This document shows positions 36,201 to 44,493 of a stretch of DNA of 64,000 nucleotides, piece after piece. Made by a program: the position numbers and the translations under genes. The DNA is from Bacteroides sp. GM023 (GTDB lineage Bacteria; Bacteroidota; Bacteroidia; Bacteroidales; Bacteroidaceae), in assembly GCF_014750685.1 (NCBI RefSeq), contig NZ_JAAXGE010000005.1, forward strand, positions 62,001 to 126,000, written 5' to 3'. Below the pieces are notes generated by a model. It was not told where the DNA came from. It did not search any database and saw nothing but the letters and a program-made list of their open reading frames with translations. Every line of letters starts with the position of its first letter. The first letter of the stretch is position 1.

Positions 36201-37350
36201 TACATCTGAAGGAGGAAACATCACATTAGAGATGAAGAGGTGTCGGGAGGAAGATCATACATATGTTCAGGTGGAAGTGATGGATACCGGATGCGGGATA
36301 TCCGAGGAAGATCTGCCGCATGTATTTGAACGTTTCTATCAGGCTAAAAAGAATGTAAACAATAACCTTTCGGGTAGCGGTATCGGGCTCCACTTAATAA
36401 AGGAATATGTGGAGTTGCACAATGGACGTGTATTAGTGGAAAGTACTTTTGGGGTAGGTTCTACATTTAATGTTGCCATTCCTGTGGATTTGTATCCGGA
36501 AAGTTCGTCGGTACAAAAAGAAGGGATTGAAACGGCAGAGGTGACTAGTAAAGAACCGGTATTATTAACGGATTCGAAACCTTTGCTGCTTATTGTAGAA
36601 GATAATAAGGAATTCCGGGAGTTTCTACGTGAACAATTAAGTGAATGGTACCAGATTATTGATGCTCCCGATGGTGAAGAAGGGGAAAAACTGGCTGTCA
36701 GGCAAAATCCGGATCTCATCATAAGTGACATCATGATGCCGAATGTGGATGGTATAGAATTATGCCAACGAATTAAAACAAACTTGCAGACTTCGCATAT
36801 ACCGGTAATTTTGCTTACTGCGCGTGCTTCAGATGAGAGTAAGGCTATGGGGTATGAGGCCGGTGCAGATTCGTATATATCCAAACCATTTAGTATTGAT
36901 GTATTGTTGACTCGTGTGCGTAAATTGATCGAGCAGCAAAAGAGACGTCAGGAAACATTTCATAAAGAAATTGTAGTAAGTCCGAGTAGTATCACAATTA
37001 CCTCTCTTGATGAACAGCTTGTACAAAAAGCATTGGAATGTGTTGAACGTAATATGGACAATACAGAATATTCGGTAGAGGAATTGAGTGCTGATCTTGC
37101 TATGAACCGTGCTACATTATACCGCAAACTGCAAGGAATAACAGGGCAGACACCTAAAGACTTTATTCGTAGCATCCGGTTGAAACGGGCCGCTCAATTA
37201 TTGCGGGATACGGATTTGTCTATATCCGAAATAGCAGATCATGTGGGATTTTCTACTCCACGTTATTTTACCAAATTGTTTAAAGAAACATTTGGTATGC
37301 TGCCATCGCAGTACGGAGGAAAATCACGGGATGAGAAAATAGGCGAATAA
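33277..37350 (+). CDS. Hybrid two-component system sensor/regulator of PUL-B (HTCS-B)
   Basis: 1357 residues from ATG 33277, chosen because MNTRIYLFAIIMSLFIVNR begins a clean signal peptide; 14 upstream codons are in frame but unlikely. Domains as in HTCS-A: periplasmic Reg_prop propeller and Y_Y_Y, membrane helix (about 801-820), HisKA with His854 in NISHELRTPL, HATPase (NNLLSNAFKFTSEGG, GSGIGLHLIKEYV), receiver with Asp1151 in SDIMMPNVDG, and AraC-type helix-turn-helix (about 1240-1345). It is close to HTCS-A along the whole sensor, which implies recognition of the same or related glycan fragments. It is expected to activate PUL-B. Confidence 0.96.
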   Translation: MNTRIYLFAIIMSLFIVNRTHSQETSYVFRHIGATEGLPDNYVGSVFALPDGRMGIRTVLLTMYDGVNFSNFPFDLQKGYPISYNHIIFEQYVDAGKRLWMKERASLRVFDLTTEQYIYNVDSLLQRLGWKDKLADLFIDSEKRYWFVSDNSAVYTCDAGVGIMQQVCGDNNTMIDYGKLLGVESHDKYSWMVHQSGVIRCYDYEEKRFIEQVDFLKGHLKPDDRIILKILDNGDFWIMWDRGAGYYDVYKKKWNLISGIQLGQNSWLTSMDVDKGGNAWIGTVQNGLCVIDIHNFSVTQLQHLPLLSGKTIKNGIQSIYCDREGGAVWIGLYNQGICYYHPSLNRMTVCNKRVVNGDWNGEEIRCMLETSAGDILMGTTQALYRYEPDTYTMNRAYRDFNRKNCRMLYEDSKKRIWVGTYHNGLYCIENGKVRAYDYPDTDYQNELDFSNIRAMVEDGAGRLWVSIYGGVGLLNPENGEITLLSRQFPELKKYKVANTLAIDNKSRLLVGSDNGLYIYAPDNNEISTLEQERKTNSVFNYGGIKYNQIWKDYEGVLWFATQYGLYVLLPDGRSYVLGKEEGLAKAILNVQEDKNHDIWVSTVTSVYKIKVERTTDEYRFHIISCLSETEILQDDLFSFPALMTHDNLYWGLLNGFVMFSPDHMSGTHQLSCPLFTSFKLFNVPILSGEKYNGRVLFDKALGYSDGVSLEYNENYVTLEFSGLNYLNPSQTSFRYQLEGFDKGWTETLFENGQGRITYNNLPPGEYVFRLSVAGNDRMWSSESKFAIVIHPPFWDTLAARILYAILVLFLLFGLMYLINRRNHRRMIRMQQEEAQRQKEELEQMKFRFFTNISHELRTPLTLIITPLNMIIRRLTDDTLSKQLGAVYKNAQNLLTLVNQLLDFRKLEMKGEKLNLLNGDWVEFVRQAYHSFQQIAIEKGISFQLDTNGIDELYMYFDPDKMHKVLNNLLSNAFKFTSEGGNITLEMKRCREEDHTYVQVEVMDTGCGISEEDLPHVFERFYQAKKNVNNNLSGSGIGLHLIKEYVELHNGRVLVESTFGVGSTFNVAIPVDLYPESSSVQKEGIETAEVTSKEPVLLTDSKPLLLIVEDNKEFREFLREQLSEWYQIIDAPDGEEGEKLAVRQNPDLIISDIMMPNVDGIELCQRIKTNLQTSHIPVILLTARASDESKAMGYEAGADSYISKPFSIDVLLTRVRKLIEQQKRRQETFHKEIVVSPSSITITSLDEQLVQKALECVERNMDNTEYSVEELSADLAMNRATLYRKLQGITGQTPKDFIRSIRLKRAAQLLRDTDLSISEIADHVGFSTPRYFTKLFKETFGMLPSQYGGKSRDEKIGE

Positions 37351-37417
37351 ATTCACAAACCTCTGTTATTTGTAGTCAAAAGACTGAAAATGCCCCTGTA
37401 ACAGGCTGAAAAAGTGA

Positions 37418-37449
37418 TTTTGCAACAAGTGTAACACTTGTTTGCGACA
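37418..37449. promoter_or_regulatory. Conserved dyad upstream of ECF-B (candidate operator)
   Basis: TTTTGCAACAAG (37418-37429), seven bases, CTTGTTTGCGACA (37437-37449). Its core ACAAGTG-TAA-CACTTGT (37425-37441) is a perfect palindrome. The matching site in PUL-A is at 8143-8172. A smaller palindrome CCTGTAACAGG with the same TAA centre lies 33 bp upstream (37395-37405). Confidence 0.55.
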
Positions 37450-37480
37450 AAAGACACACGTCAGAACATTGTATTTCCCA

Positions 37481-37488
37481 TAAATTTG
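37481..37488 (+). promoter_or_regulatory. -7 element of the ECF-B/SusC-B operon
   Basis: TAAATTTG matches TAnnTTTG and ends 29 bp before ATG 37518. No -33 TTTG is at proper spacing, as in PUL-A. Confidence 0.45.
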
Positions 37489-37517
37489 CATTGTTGTTAA
37501 ATGAAACATGTAATGCT

Positions 37518-38051
37518 ATGGAACGGAATACTACCACATCTGCTTTAACCCATTTCCCTGAATTCTATCAGAAAAACCGGAATCTTGTTCTGGCTTTTAT
37601 TATCTCTCGTATTCCACACAAATATGAGGCTGAAGATTTAGTGCAGGATGTTTTTATTCGTTTGTGGGAGAATTGGGCATTTGTGAATAAGTCTACCGTT
37701 TGGTCTTTGCTTTTTACCATTGCACGTAATATTGTCATAGATAAAATACGTCGTCATTACATACAGGAGGATTTTGTTTCTTATATATATAATAATGTGA
37801 AAGAGACGAAGGATAATCCGGTAGAAGAAAGGATGTATTATATGGATTTAAAGCAGAGGCATGATAAGATAATATCCAGACTTCCTGCAAAACGCCGCCG
37901 TATTTACGAACTAAGTTTTAATGACGGATTACCTTGTCCGACAATAGCCAAGGTGATGTCTTTATCTTCCCGGACAGTGGAAGGGCAGTTATTGGTAGCC
38001 CGGAAAACTGTACGAACGTATTTGCAGGATGAATGGTCGAAAGTTGGCTGA
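37518..38051 (+). CDS. ECF RNA polymerase sigma factor, PUL-B
   Basis: 177 residues from ATG 37518 (MERNTTTS), which aligns with the start of ECF-A; the nine codons before it are not needed. Region 2: YEAEDLVQDVFIRLWEN and FTIARNIVIDKIRRHY. Region 4: LPAKRRRIYELSFNDG and MSLSSRTVEGQLLVARKTV. It is clearly paralogous to ECF-A, and again no anti-sigma gene follows; SusC-B starts 44 bp downstream. It could transcribe its own operon, or other loci, when the HTCS turns it on. Confidence 0.93.
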   Translation: MERNTTTSALTHFPEFYQKNRNLVLAFIISRIPHKYEAEDLVQDVFIRLWENWAFVNKSTVWSLLFTIARNIVIDKIRRHYIQEDFVSYIYNNVKETKDNPVEERMYYMDLKQRHDKIISRLPAKRRRIYELSFNDGLPCPTIAKVMSLSSRTVEGQLLVARKTVRTYLQDEWSKVG

Positions 38052-38066
38052 ATATCAAACAAGAAT

Positions 38067-38095
38067 ATATTAACTTTAATAAATTTAATAGTATT
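38067..38095 (+). promoter_or_regulatory. Conserved AT-rich leader before susC-B
   Basis: Matches the PUL-A leader at 8811-8838 with one substitution and one indel, directly abutting the SusC ATG at 38096. Confidence 0.45.
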
Positions 38096-41000
38096 ATGGA
38101 AATTAAACCGAAATTCTTATCACGTAAGGGAGTCATCATGACTATGGCCTTATTGATAGGCAGTTCTTCCGGTACATTGCTTCAGGCAAATACGTACACA
38201 GAAGAAAGCTTGATTGTCTTTCAAACGGGAAAGACAATTAAAGGAGTAGTAACAGACCAAAACGGGGAACCGCTGATAGGTTGTAATATTGTTGTGGTAA
38301 GTTTGCAGAAAGGAGTGATTACGGATATTGATGGACGTTTTAGTCTGGATGTGCCGGATGATGCAAAGCAGTTGAAAGTAAGTTATATCGGATATCAGGA
38401 CCAAATCGTGAACATTAATGGACGTTCTGAACTTAAGATTATACTGAAAGAAGATAATAACGCATTGGAAGAAGTAGTGGTAGTAGGATATGGCAGACAA
38501 AAGAAAGCTACTTTGACCGGTGCTGTAGAACAAGTGAGCAGCAAGGCACTTGAAAGCCGTGCCATAACCAATGTTGGACTGGCACTTCAAGGGCAGACTC
38601 CGGGATTGGTGGTTACCCGTACTTCACCTCGTCCGGGCAACGAAGAATTGAATTTTAAGATTCGTGGAGCAACGTCAGTTAATGGGGGAAGTCCGTTGAT
38701 TATAGTGGACGGTGTACCTACAGTAAATACAGAATCATTTCAGAACTTGAATTCTGACGATATTGAAAGTATCAGTGTGTTGAAAGATGGAGCGGCATCT
38801 ATCTATGGAGCCAAGGCGGCGAATGGAGTTATACTGGTTACCACTAAACGCGGAAAGGGAGGTAAAGTCAGCGTAGATTATAGTTTTAATATGCGTTTTA
38901 CTTCTCCGGGTATTACCGCTTTTTCTCCGGATATGGGGCAATATGCAACCATGTGGCTGGAAGCTAATAAAGAAGAGCAAAATCCGAACTGGTGGGCCTG
39001 GGTATCTGAAGAAAATATGTTGCGGATGCAGCAAAATGCACCAGGAATCTATCCTACTCAATATTATGGAGATATATTTTTGGCAAACTCTAGTCGTACG
39101 GACGAATTGTTTGCCAATCGCAACTCTTACCAGCATAACTTAAGTGTGTCCGGTTCTACAGAGAAATCCAACTATCGTATCTCATTGGCTTATGCGGATA
39201 ATCAAGCGAACCTGACCACTGCTTATGACGGGCAAAAACAGCTGAATTTCCGTTTGAACTATGGATTGCAGATGACTGACTGGCTGCGTTTTGAATCTAT
39301 TGCCAGCGTGATTAGAACCAGTACGGAATCTCCTTCCACTGGTTTGGATAACTCACTGTATGGCTATGATGTACCTTTTTTTCCGTCAAAGAATCCATTA
39401 GGACAGTGGTATGCTAATTTCGGTACGGTAGGTAACCGTAACTCTGTGGCAGCTACTTCTAAAGGTGGGCGTGATGAAAAAGTGAAGCTGACTACGCGTA
39501 TCGATATGAAAGTGATAGCGGATATTTGGAAAGGTATTAGCTTTGAGGGAACCGCTTCTTTTCAGAATGAAGAATATCGTCGGGAGCGATATGTAGTTCC
39601 TGTCCAGACATATGATTGGTTTGGTAATCCGGCTGCCGAATTGGTACAGTGGACCAATCAATCCCTTATTTATCCGGACAATCCATCCAATGTCAAGATT
39701 GAAAACAATCCGGGTTATCTGGCACAGAATAACAATCATTTGTATCAATTCTATTCAGCTTTACTGAAATACAACCGTACATTTGCCGAATACCATAATG
39801 TGTCTGCGGTGGCAGGTATTAATGCGGAGACGTTGGCTTGGAGAAAAACAGCCACTGCCCGTGAAAAATTTGAAGATAATGGGGTCTATGACTTGGGATT
39901 GGCTGATGCTAGTAGTAAAATAGGAAATTCGGGTGGCAAAGGTAGCAGTGGAACTTACTCTTATATAGCTCGTGTTAACTATAACTATGCTGAAAAATAT
40001 CTATTGGAATTGTTGGGACGTCGCGATGGAGACTCAAAGTTTGCCGACGGTTACCGTTTCAATAATTTCGGTTCGTTCTCTCTCGGATGGGTGTTCACTC
40101 AAGAGAATTTTCTGAAATTTGTTACACCGGTGCTTGATTTCGGTAAGGTTCGTTTCAGCTATGGAGAGGCAGGTAACACTGCCGGACTGGGTGATTTCTT
40201 ATATGCCTCTTCTATTAGTCAGGGAGTGACTTATCTGGGTAGCCCTCTAACCGGGCAAATCTCTACTACTCTCAAAAACTCGGGGCTTATCAACCGGACA
40301 CTTACTTGGGAGCGTGTAAAGCAAAAAAATATCGGTGTGGATTTAGGTTTTCTGAATAACCGGCTGACAGTCAACTTCGACTACTTTTGGAAAGATAATA
40401 TAGGAATGTTGTCAGAAGTTACTTATCCATCTGTATTGGGAGCTAGCGCACCAAAAAGTAATACCGGACATCTGAATGTGAAAGGATGGGAATTGTCTGT
40501 AGGTTGGCGTGACCAGATTCGTGATTTCTCTTATTTTGCCAGTTTCAATATCGGCGATACAAAGACGATGTTGAAGAAGATGGAAGGAGCTGACGCATAT
40601 GTAGCAGGGAAAAATGAAAAGGTAGTCGGTTATCCGCTGAACTCGTTCTTTTTATATCGCACAGACGGTTACTTTGCTGACGAAGCAGAGGTTAATCGTT
40701 ATTATGAACTGTATAAAGATGGTGGGGGAGAAATGCTTGGTGTCCTGAAAGACACAAATACAGGACTTCGTCCGGGAGATACCAAACGTTTAGACCTGAA
40801 TGGGGATAATAAAATTGACGGCGCGACTGGTGATTTGCAATTTGTGGGAGACAGTGATCCCCATTATGTATTCGGTCTTAATTTGGGTGGTGCTTGGAAA
40901 GGGATTGACGTTAGTGCCATGTTCCAAGGAGTCGGGAAACAGTATATCATGCGTACTGGATGGATGGCTTATCCGTTTGCTACTATATTTAGTAATCAGA

Positions 41001-41347
41001 ATCCCTCATTCCTCGGTAATACTTGGACAGCAGAAAATACTAATGCGGACTATCCACGACTGACTACTTATGCTGCACGTGCCGCATGGAACTATGGAAA
41101 TAATGACTTCATGTTGCAAAATAGCCGTTATATCCGCTTGAAATCACTGATTGTTGGTTATACTTTACCTAAGCAGTGGACCCGGAAAATGAAACTGGAA
41201 AAAGTGCGCGTTTATTTTTCTGGCAACGACTTATGGGAAGCAACAAGTATCAAGGATGGCTTTGACCCGGAAATGGGAGAGGTTTCGCAGATTTCAGGAT
41301 ATCCATTCTATCGTACCTGGTCGTTCGGTGTAAATGTTGGTTTTTAA
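38096..41347 (+). CDS. SusC-like TonB-dependent outer-membrane transporter, PUL-B
   Basis: 1083 residues from ATG 38096, which matches the MEIK start of SusC-A; a longer in-frame extension begins inside the ECF gene and is rejected. Signal peptide, carboxypeptidase-regulatory-like domain (TIKGVVTDQNGEPLIGCNI), NNALEEVVVVGYGRQKKA TonB box region, plug with ISVLKDGAASIYGAKAANGV, and a barrel ending FGVNVGF. No STN domain. The barrel loops differ more from SusC-A than the plug does (for example the NPNWWAWVSEENM segment), which could reflect different oligosaccharide preference. SusD-B follows after 20 bp. Confidence 0.97.
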   Translation: MEIKPKFLSRKGVIMTMALLIGSSSGTLLQANTYTEESLIVFQTGKTIKGVVTDQNGEPLIGCNIVVVSLQKGVITDIDGRFSLDVPDDAKQLKVSYIGYQDQIVNINGRSELKIILKEDNNALEEVVVVGYGRQKKATLTGAVEQVSSKALESRAITNVGLALQGQTPGLVVTRTSPRPGNEELNFKIRGATSVNGGSPLIIVDGVPTVNTESFQNLNSDDIESISVLKDGAASIYGAKAANGVILVTTKRGKGGKVSVDYSFNMRFTSPGITAFSPDMGQYATMWLEANKEEQNPNWWAWVSEENMLRMQQNAPGIYPTQYYGDIFLANSSRTDELFANRNSYQHNLSVSGSTEKSNYRISLAYADNQANLTTAYDGQKQLNFRLNYGLQMTDWLRFESIASVIRTSTESPSTGLDNSLYGYDVPFFPSKNPLGQWYANFGTVGNRNSVAATSKGGRDEKVKLTTRIDMKVIADIWKGISFEGTASFQNEEYRRERYVVPVQTYDWFGNPAAELVQWTNQSLIYPDNPSNVKIENNPGYLAQNNNHLYQFYSALLKYNRTFAEYHNVSAVAGINAETLAWRKTATAREKFEDNGVYDLGLADASSKIGNSGGKGSSGTYSYIARVNYNYAEKYLLELLGRRDGDSKFADGYRFNNFGSFSLGWVFTQENFLKFVTPVLDFGKVRFSYGEAGNTAGLGDFLYASSISQGVTYLGSPLTGQISTTLKNSGLINRTLTWERVKQKNIGVDLGFLNNRLTVNFDYFWKDNIGMLSEVTYPSVLGASAPKSNTGHLNVKGWELSVGWRDQIRDFSYFASFNIGDTKTMLKKMEGADAYVAGKNEKVVGYPLNSFFLYRTDGYFADEAEVNRYYELYKDGGGEMLGVLKDTNTGLRPGDTKRLDLNGDNKIDGATGDLQFVGDSDPHYVFGLNLGGAWKGIDVSAMFQGVGKQYIMRTGWMAYPFATIFSNQNPSFLGNTWTAENTNADYPRLTTYAARAAWNYGNNDFMLQNSRYIRLKSLIVGYTLPKQWTRKMKLEKVRVYFSGNDLWEATSIKDGFDPEMGEVSQISGYPFYRTWSFGVNVGF

Positions 41348-41367
41348 TAATATAAAGAAGAAAAAAT

Positions 41368-43170
41368 ATGAAAAAGATATTATATACAGCATTGCTATCT
41401 ATCACTCTGACATTCGGATTGTCTGCCTGTTCGGACTGGTTCTTGGATAAGGAGCCGCAGGATGAAAGAACAGATGTGGTGTATTTTAAAACAGCTTCAC
41501 AATTTAAGGAATATACAGCAGGTTTTTATAACCAACTTCAAGGATGGGGAAGTCCGTATGGCGGTTATGCAGCATTTATGGATGTGGCAACTGACTTGTC
41601 CGGTTATTTAAATAATATTCACAATGATGTAGGACACGGGAATATATTGGTGCCGACAACTGACGTTCGGTGGGATAACTGTTACAAGCAAATCCGTACT
41701 GTGAATATACTTTTTGAAAAAGCAGAGAACTATCCGGGAAGTCAAGAGGAAATTAAACAATATTTGGCTGAAGCGCATTTTTTCCGGGCATACAATTACT
41801 TCTTTTTACTCCAATTTTTTGGAGGAGTTCCTGTTGTGACGATTCCTTTGGATGTTAATTCGCCGGAATTATATGGTGTACGCAACAGTCGTTACGAAGT
41901 AGTGAATCTGATTCTTCAAGATTTGGATCATGCGATAGCCGGATTACCAAAGGAGACCTTGATTTCTTCTGCTGACAAAGGACGAATCAGTTATCATGGG
42001 GCGGAAGCATTCAAGGCACGTGTATTACTCTATGAAGCTACATGGCGGAAGTATGTGGGGACTAGTACAGACTTTAAAGGATCGGGTGGACCGGTTACTG
42101 ATCAGGTTGATGATTTTTTGGATGAGGCTATTCGCCTGTGTAGTGAAATAATAGATGACAACTTATATAGTATCTGGAATCATAATAACTTGTCTGGAAT
42201 GAAGGATTTGAGCTATCGTTACCTGTTCTGTCTGGAAGATGCGACGACCAATCCTGTAGGGATGACAAAAGAATCGAACAAGGAATTCATCATTAAAAGT
42301 GTTTATGATGAAAACATAAAGCCTGGCAATGTAAACCTGAATCAGACAGTAAGAAAGATGGATGCCAGTCGCAAGTTGATGGATATGTTTTTGTGTAGTG
42401 ATGGTCTGCCGGTAGAAATATCGAATGAGTTCCAGGGCTATGCTACTCCTGAAGCCGAGTTCCTGAACCGTGACAATCGTATGAAATCTATTATTGATAT
42501 GGATACTCAAACGGCTGCAGCCAAGGAATTGAAAACTGGTACTTCCGGTTATGGCAATAAGAAGTTTGTTTGCGATGCACGGGCCAATCTGAAAGAATCT
42601 CCTGACTATCCGGTGCTTCGCCTGGCAGAGATCTATTTGATTTATGCAGAGGCAGTGTGTGAACGGAACAACGGACAAATTACCGATGAACAATTGAATT
42701 ATTCTATTAATAAATTGCGTGGACGTGCCGGTATTGCCAATTTGACGAATGCATTGGTTGATAAGATAAAGGCTGGAACCGGAACAACAAAGAGCAAGGG
42801 GGAGGTGATGTTGGATGAGATTCGCCGTGAAAGAACAATAGAACTTTATATGGAAGGTTTCCGCTTTGATGATTTGAAACGTTGGGGCATTGCAGAGAAT
42901 GAACTGAATGAATCACGTTTGGGAACGGTAGTAGGCAGTTCCGTTTATCCCACTACTTTTGTAGATGCTAGCGGTAATGCAACGAGTAAGTATTTGAGAA
43001 ATACTTACATATGGGGAGAAGAACAGATAGATACGCAATGGGGTAAATTGAATTGTGTTGTGATAGATGGTAAAACTAATTTCAACTTTAGCCGGAGTAA
43101 TTATTTATGGCCGTTGCCTCAACAGCAAATTAGCCTGAATCCCAGTTTGGTACAAAATCCGGGATATTAA
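41368..43170 (+). CDS. SusD-like surface glycan-binding lipoprotein, PUL-B
   Basis: 600 residues. Lipoprotein signal with Cys21 in FGLSACSDWF. SusD/RagB landmarks: LAEAHFFRAYNYFFLLQFFGGVP, VMLDEIRRERTIELYMEGFR, FDDLKRWG and the terminal LNPSLVQNPGY. It forms the lid of SusC-B. It is paralogous to SusD-A, with differences near the N-terminus (GWGSPYGGYAAFMDVAT) that could alter ligand contact. Confidence 0.96.
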   Translation: MKKILYTALLSITLTFGLSACSDWFLDKEPQDERTDVVYFKTASQFKEYTAGFYNQLQGWGSPYGGYAAFMDVATDLSGYLNNIHNDVGHGNILVPTTDVRWDNCYKQIRTVNILFEKAENYPGSQEEIKQYLAEAHFFRAYNYFFLLQFFGGVPVVTIPLDVNSPELYGVRNSRYEVVNLILQDLDHAIAGLPKETLISSADKGRISYHGAEAFKARVLLYEATWRKYVGTSTDFKGSGGPVTDQVDDFLDEAIRLCSEIIDDNLYSIWNHNNLSGMKDLSYRYLFCLEDATTNPVGMTKESNKEFIIKSVYDENIKPGNVNLNQTVRKMDASRKLMDMFLCSDGLPVEISNEFQGYATPEAEFLNRDNRMKSIIDMDTQTAAAKELKTGTSGYGNKKFVCDARANLKESPDYPVLRLAEIYLIYAEAVCERNNGQITDEQLNYSINKLRGRAGIANLTNALVDKIKAGTGTTKSKGEVMLDEIRRERTIELYMEGFRFDDLKRWGIAENELNESRLGTVVGSSVYPTTFVDASGNATSKYLRNTYIWGEEQIDTQWGKLNCVVIDGKTNFNFSRSNYLWPLPQQQISLNPSLVQNPGY

Positions 43171-43204
43171 TGACAAGTGATAAACTGATTAAAGATATAG
43201 ATGT

Positions 43205-44473
43205 ATGAAAAGTCTTATAAAAAATATAGTTGTGATAGGAGGGTTTTCCGCTCTACTCTTCAGTTGTGAGAAAGATGGTAAAAAACAGGAGTTCTATTAT
43301 CCGGAACCCACTGTAACCGGCATCTATCCAGCAAGTGGATATACACTATCCCAAGTGGCTATCAATGGTGAAAATTTCGGTGAACGTCTGGAGCCGGTGA
43401 GTGTACATTTCGGTGATAAGAAAGCGGAAGTTGTTTCGTGCAAGAATAATCGTATTATAGTAGTGGTGCCTAAGGATGCGGTGAGCAGTGATGTGGTGTT
43501 GAAGGTGTGGCAGTATGAATTTGATAATGTAGGTAAGTTTACTGTAATGCCTAAGCCTACTATAACTTCCGTAAGTTCTTCCAATACAGAATGTCCGTTA
43601 TTCGCTGCGGAAAATGATGTGATAACTATTTTCGGGACTTCGTTCGGCACGGAAAAAGAAAATATAACTGTTAAAATCGGTACTAAGTTAGCAGAAGTCA
43701 TTTCAGTACAAGATGAGGAAATCCAAGTAAAAACTCCTGCCGGTTATGGAATCGGTACTGTGCAAGTGAATGTCAAGGGATATGAAACGGAAAATGGAAG
43801 TTTCTTGGATCCTGCTTATACGGGAGATTTGACAGTGTATGCTTTGAAAAACAGTAGTCAGCCATTTGTCAAAACAGATGAACCATTAGAATCAGATGTT
43901 TGGGCTATTCCTACAGAATGGCAGTATAATGATAAGTTTTATTATGATGAAAGTGGGACAAAAGTGCTGATTCGTCCGTTAGTGATTGACAAAAATTACC
44001 CGGATGGGTGTATTTCCTTATTGTGTAACCAATGGGCGAATGCCAATCATAAACACGGATTAGAAAATGCTAAGATGTATCAGGTATCCACTTTGCCTGC
44101 CGGAACCTATAAGATATCTTGTTTTGTTCCTGAATGTGTGGGGCTGGGTGGTAATCTTGAAGTGATTGTCGGAGTGACAACAGGAAATGGGACATTGCCT
44201 GATCTGGCAGTAGCGGATGGTGAATGGCTACCGGTTGATGAAACGGCCTTTTTGGAAGATTTATCCGGGAAAAAAGCATACTGTCGACTGACAGACAATA
44301 AATCCCTGGGCTATGACCAGGCAAGAGGCGCAGTGGAATTCACGTTAAATATGGTATTAACAGAGACAACGGAAGTTACGATTGGTTTTGTCGCTAATGT
44401 CGGTATGCTGAATAATACCAGTAAAGGAGGTAATGTCAACATTTCTAAGATGGTGGTGGAAAGAGAAAACTAA
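43205..44473 (+). CDS. IPT/TIG-domain surface lipoprotein (short), PUL-B
   Basis: 422 residues. Lipoprotein signal with Cys21 in ALLFSCEKDG. Two IPT/TIG domains (about 38-118 and 120-205; IYPASGYTLSQVAINGENFG, VITIFGTSFG). The C-terminal beta-sandwich (about 210-422) has VYALKNSSQPFV, AKMYQVSTLPAGTYKI and TIGFVANVG, the same module as in the PUL-A protein. Predicted surface glycan-binding protein. Fourth gene of the ECF-led operon. Confidence 0.85.
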   Translation: MKSLIKNIVVIGGFSALLFSCEKDGKKQEFYYPEPTVTGIYPASGYTLSQVAINGENFGERLEPVSVHFGDKKAEVVSCKNNRIIVVVPKDAVSSDVVLKVWQYEFDNVGKFTVMPKPTITSVSSSNTECPLFAAENDVITIFGTSFGTEKENITVKIGTKLAEVISVQDEEIQVKTPAGYGIGTVQVNVKGYETENGSFLDPAYTGDLTVYALKNSSQPFVKTDEPLESDVWAIPTEWQYNDKFYYDESGTKVLIRPLVIDKNYPDGCISLLCNQWANANHKHGLENAKMYQVSTLPAGTYKISCFVPECVGLGGNLEVIVGVTTGNGTLPDLAVADGEWLPVDETAFLEDLSGKKAYCRLTDNKSLGYDQARGAVEFTLNMVLTETTEVTIGFVANVGMLNNTSKGGNVNISKMVVEREN

Positions 44474-44493
44474 TCAACTAAAAATCGAAAAAG

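Noticed and set aside
38033-38095. N-terminal extension of SusC-B
   Set aside because: Overlaps the ECF gene and lacks a counterpart in SusC-A; ATG 38096 gives a proper signal peptide.
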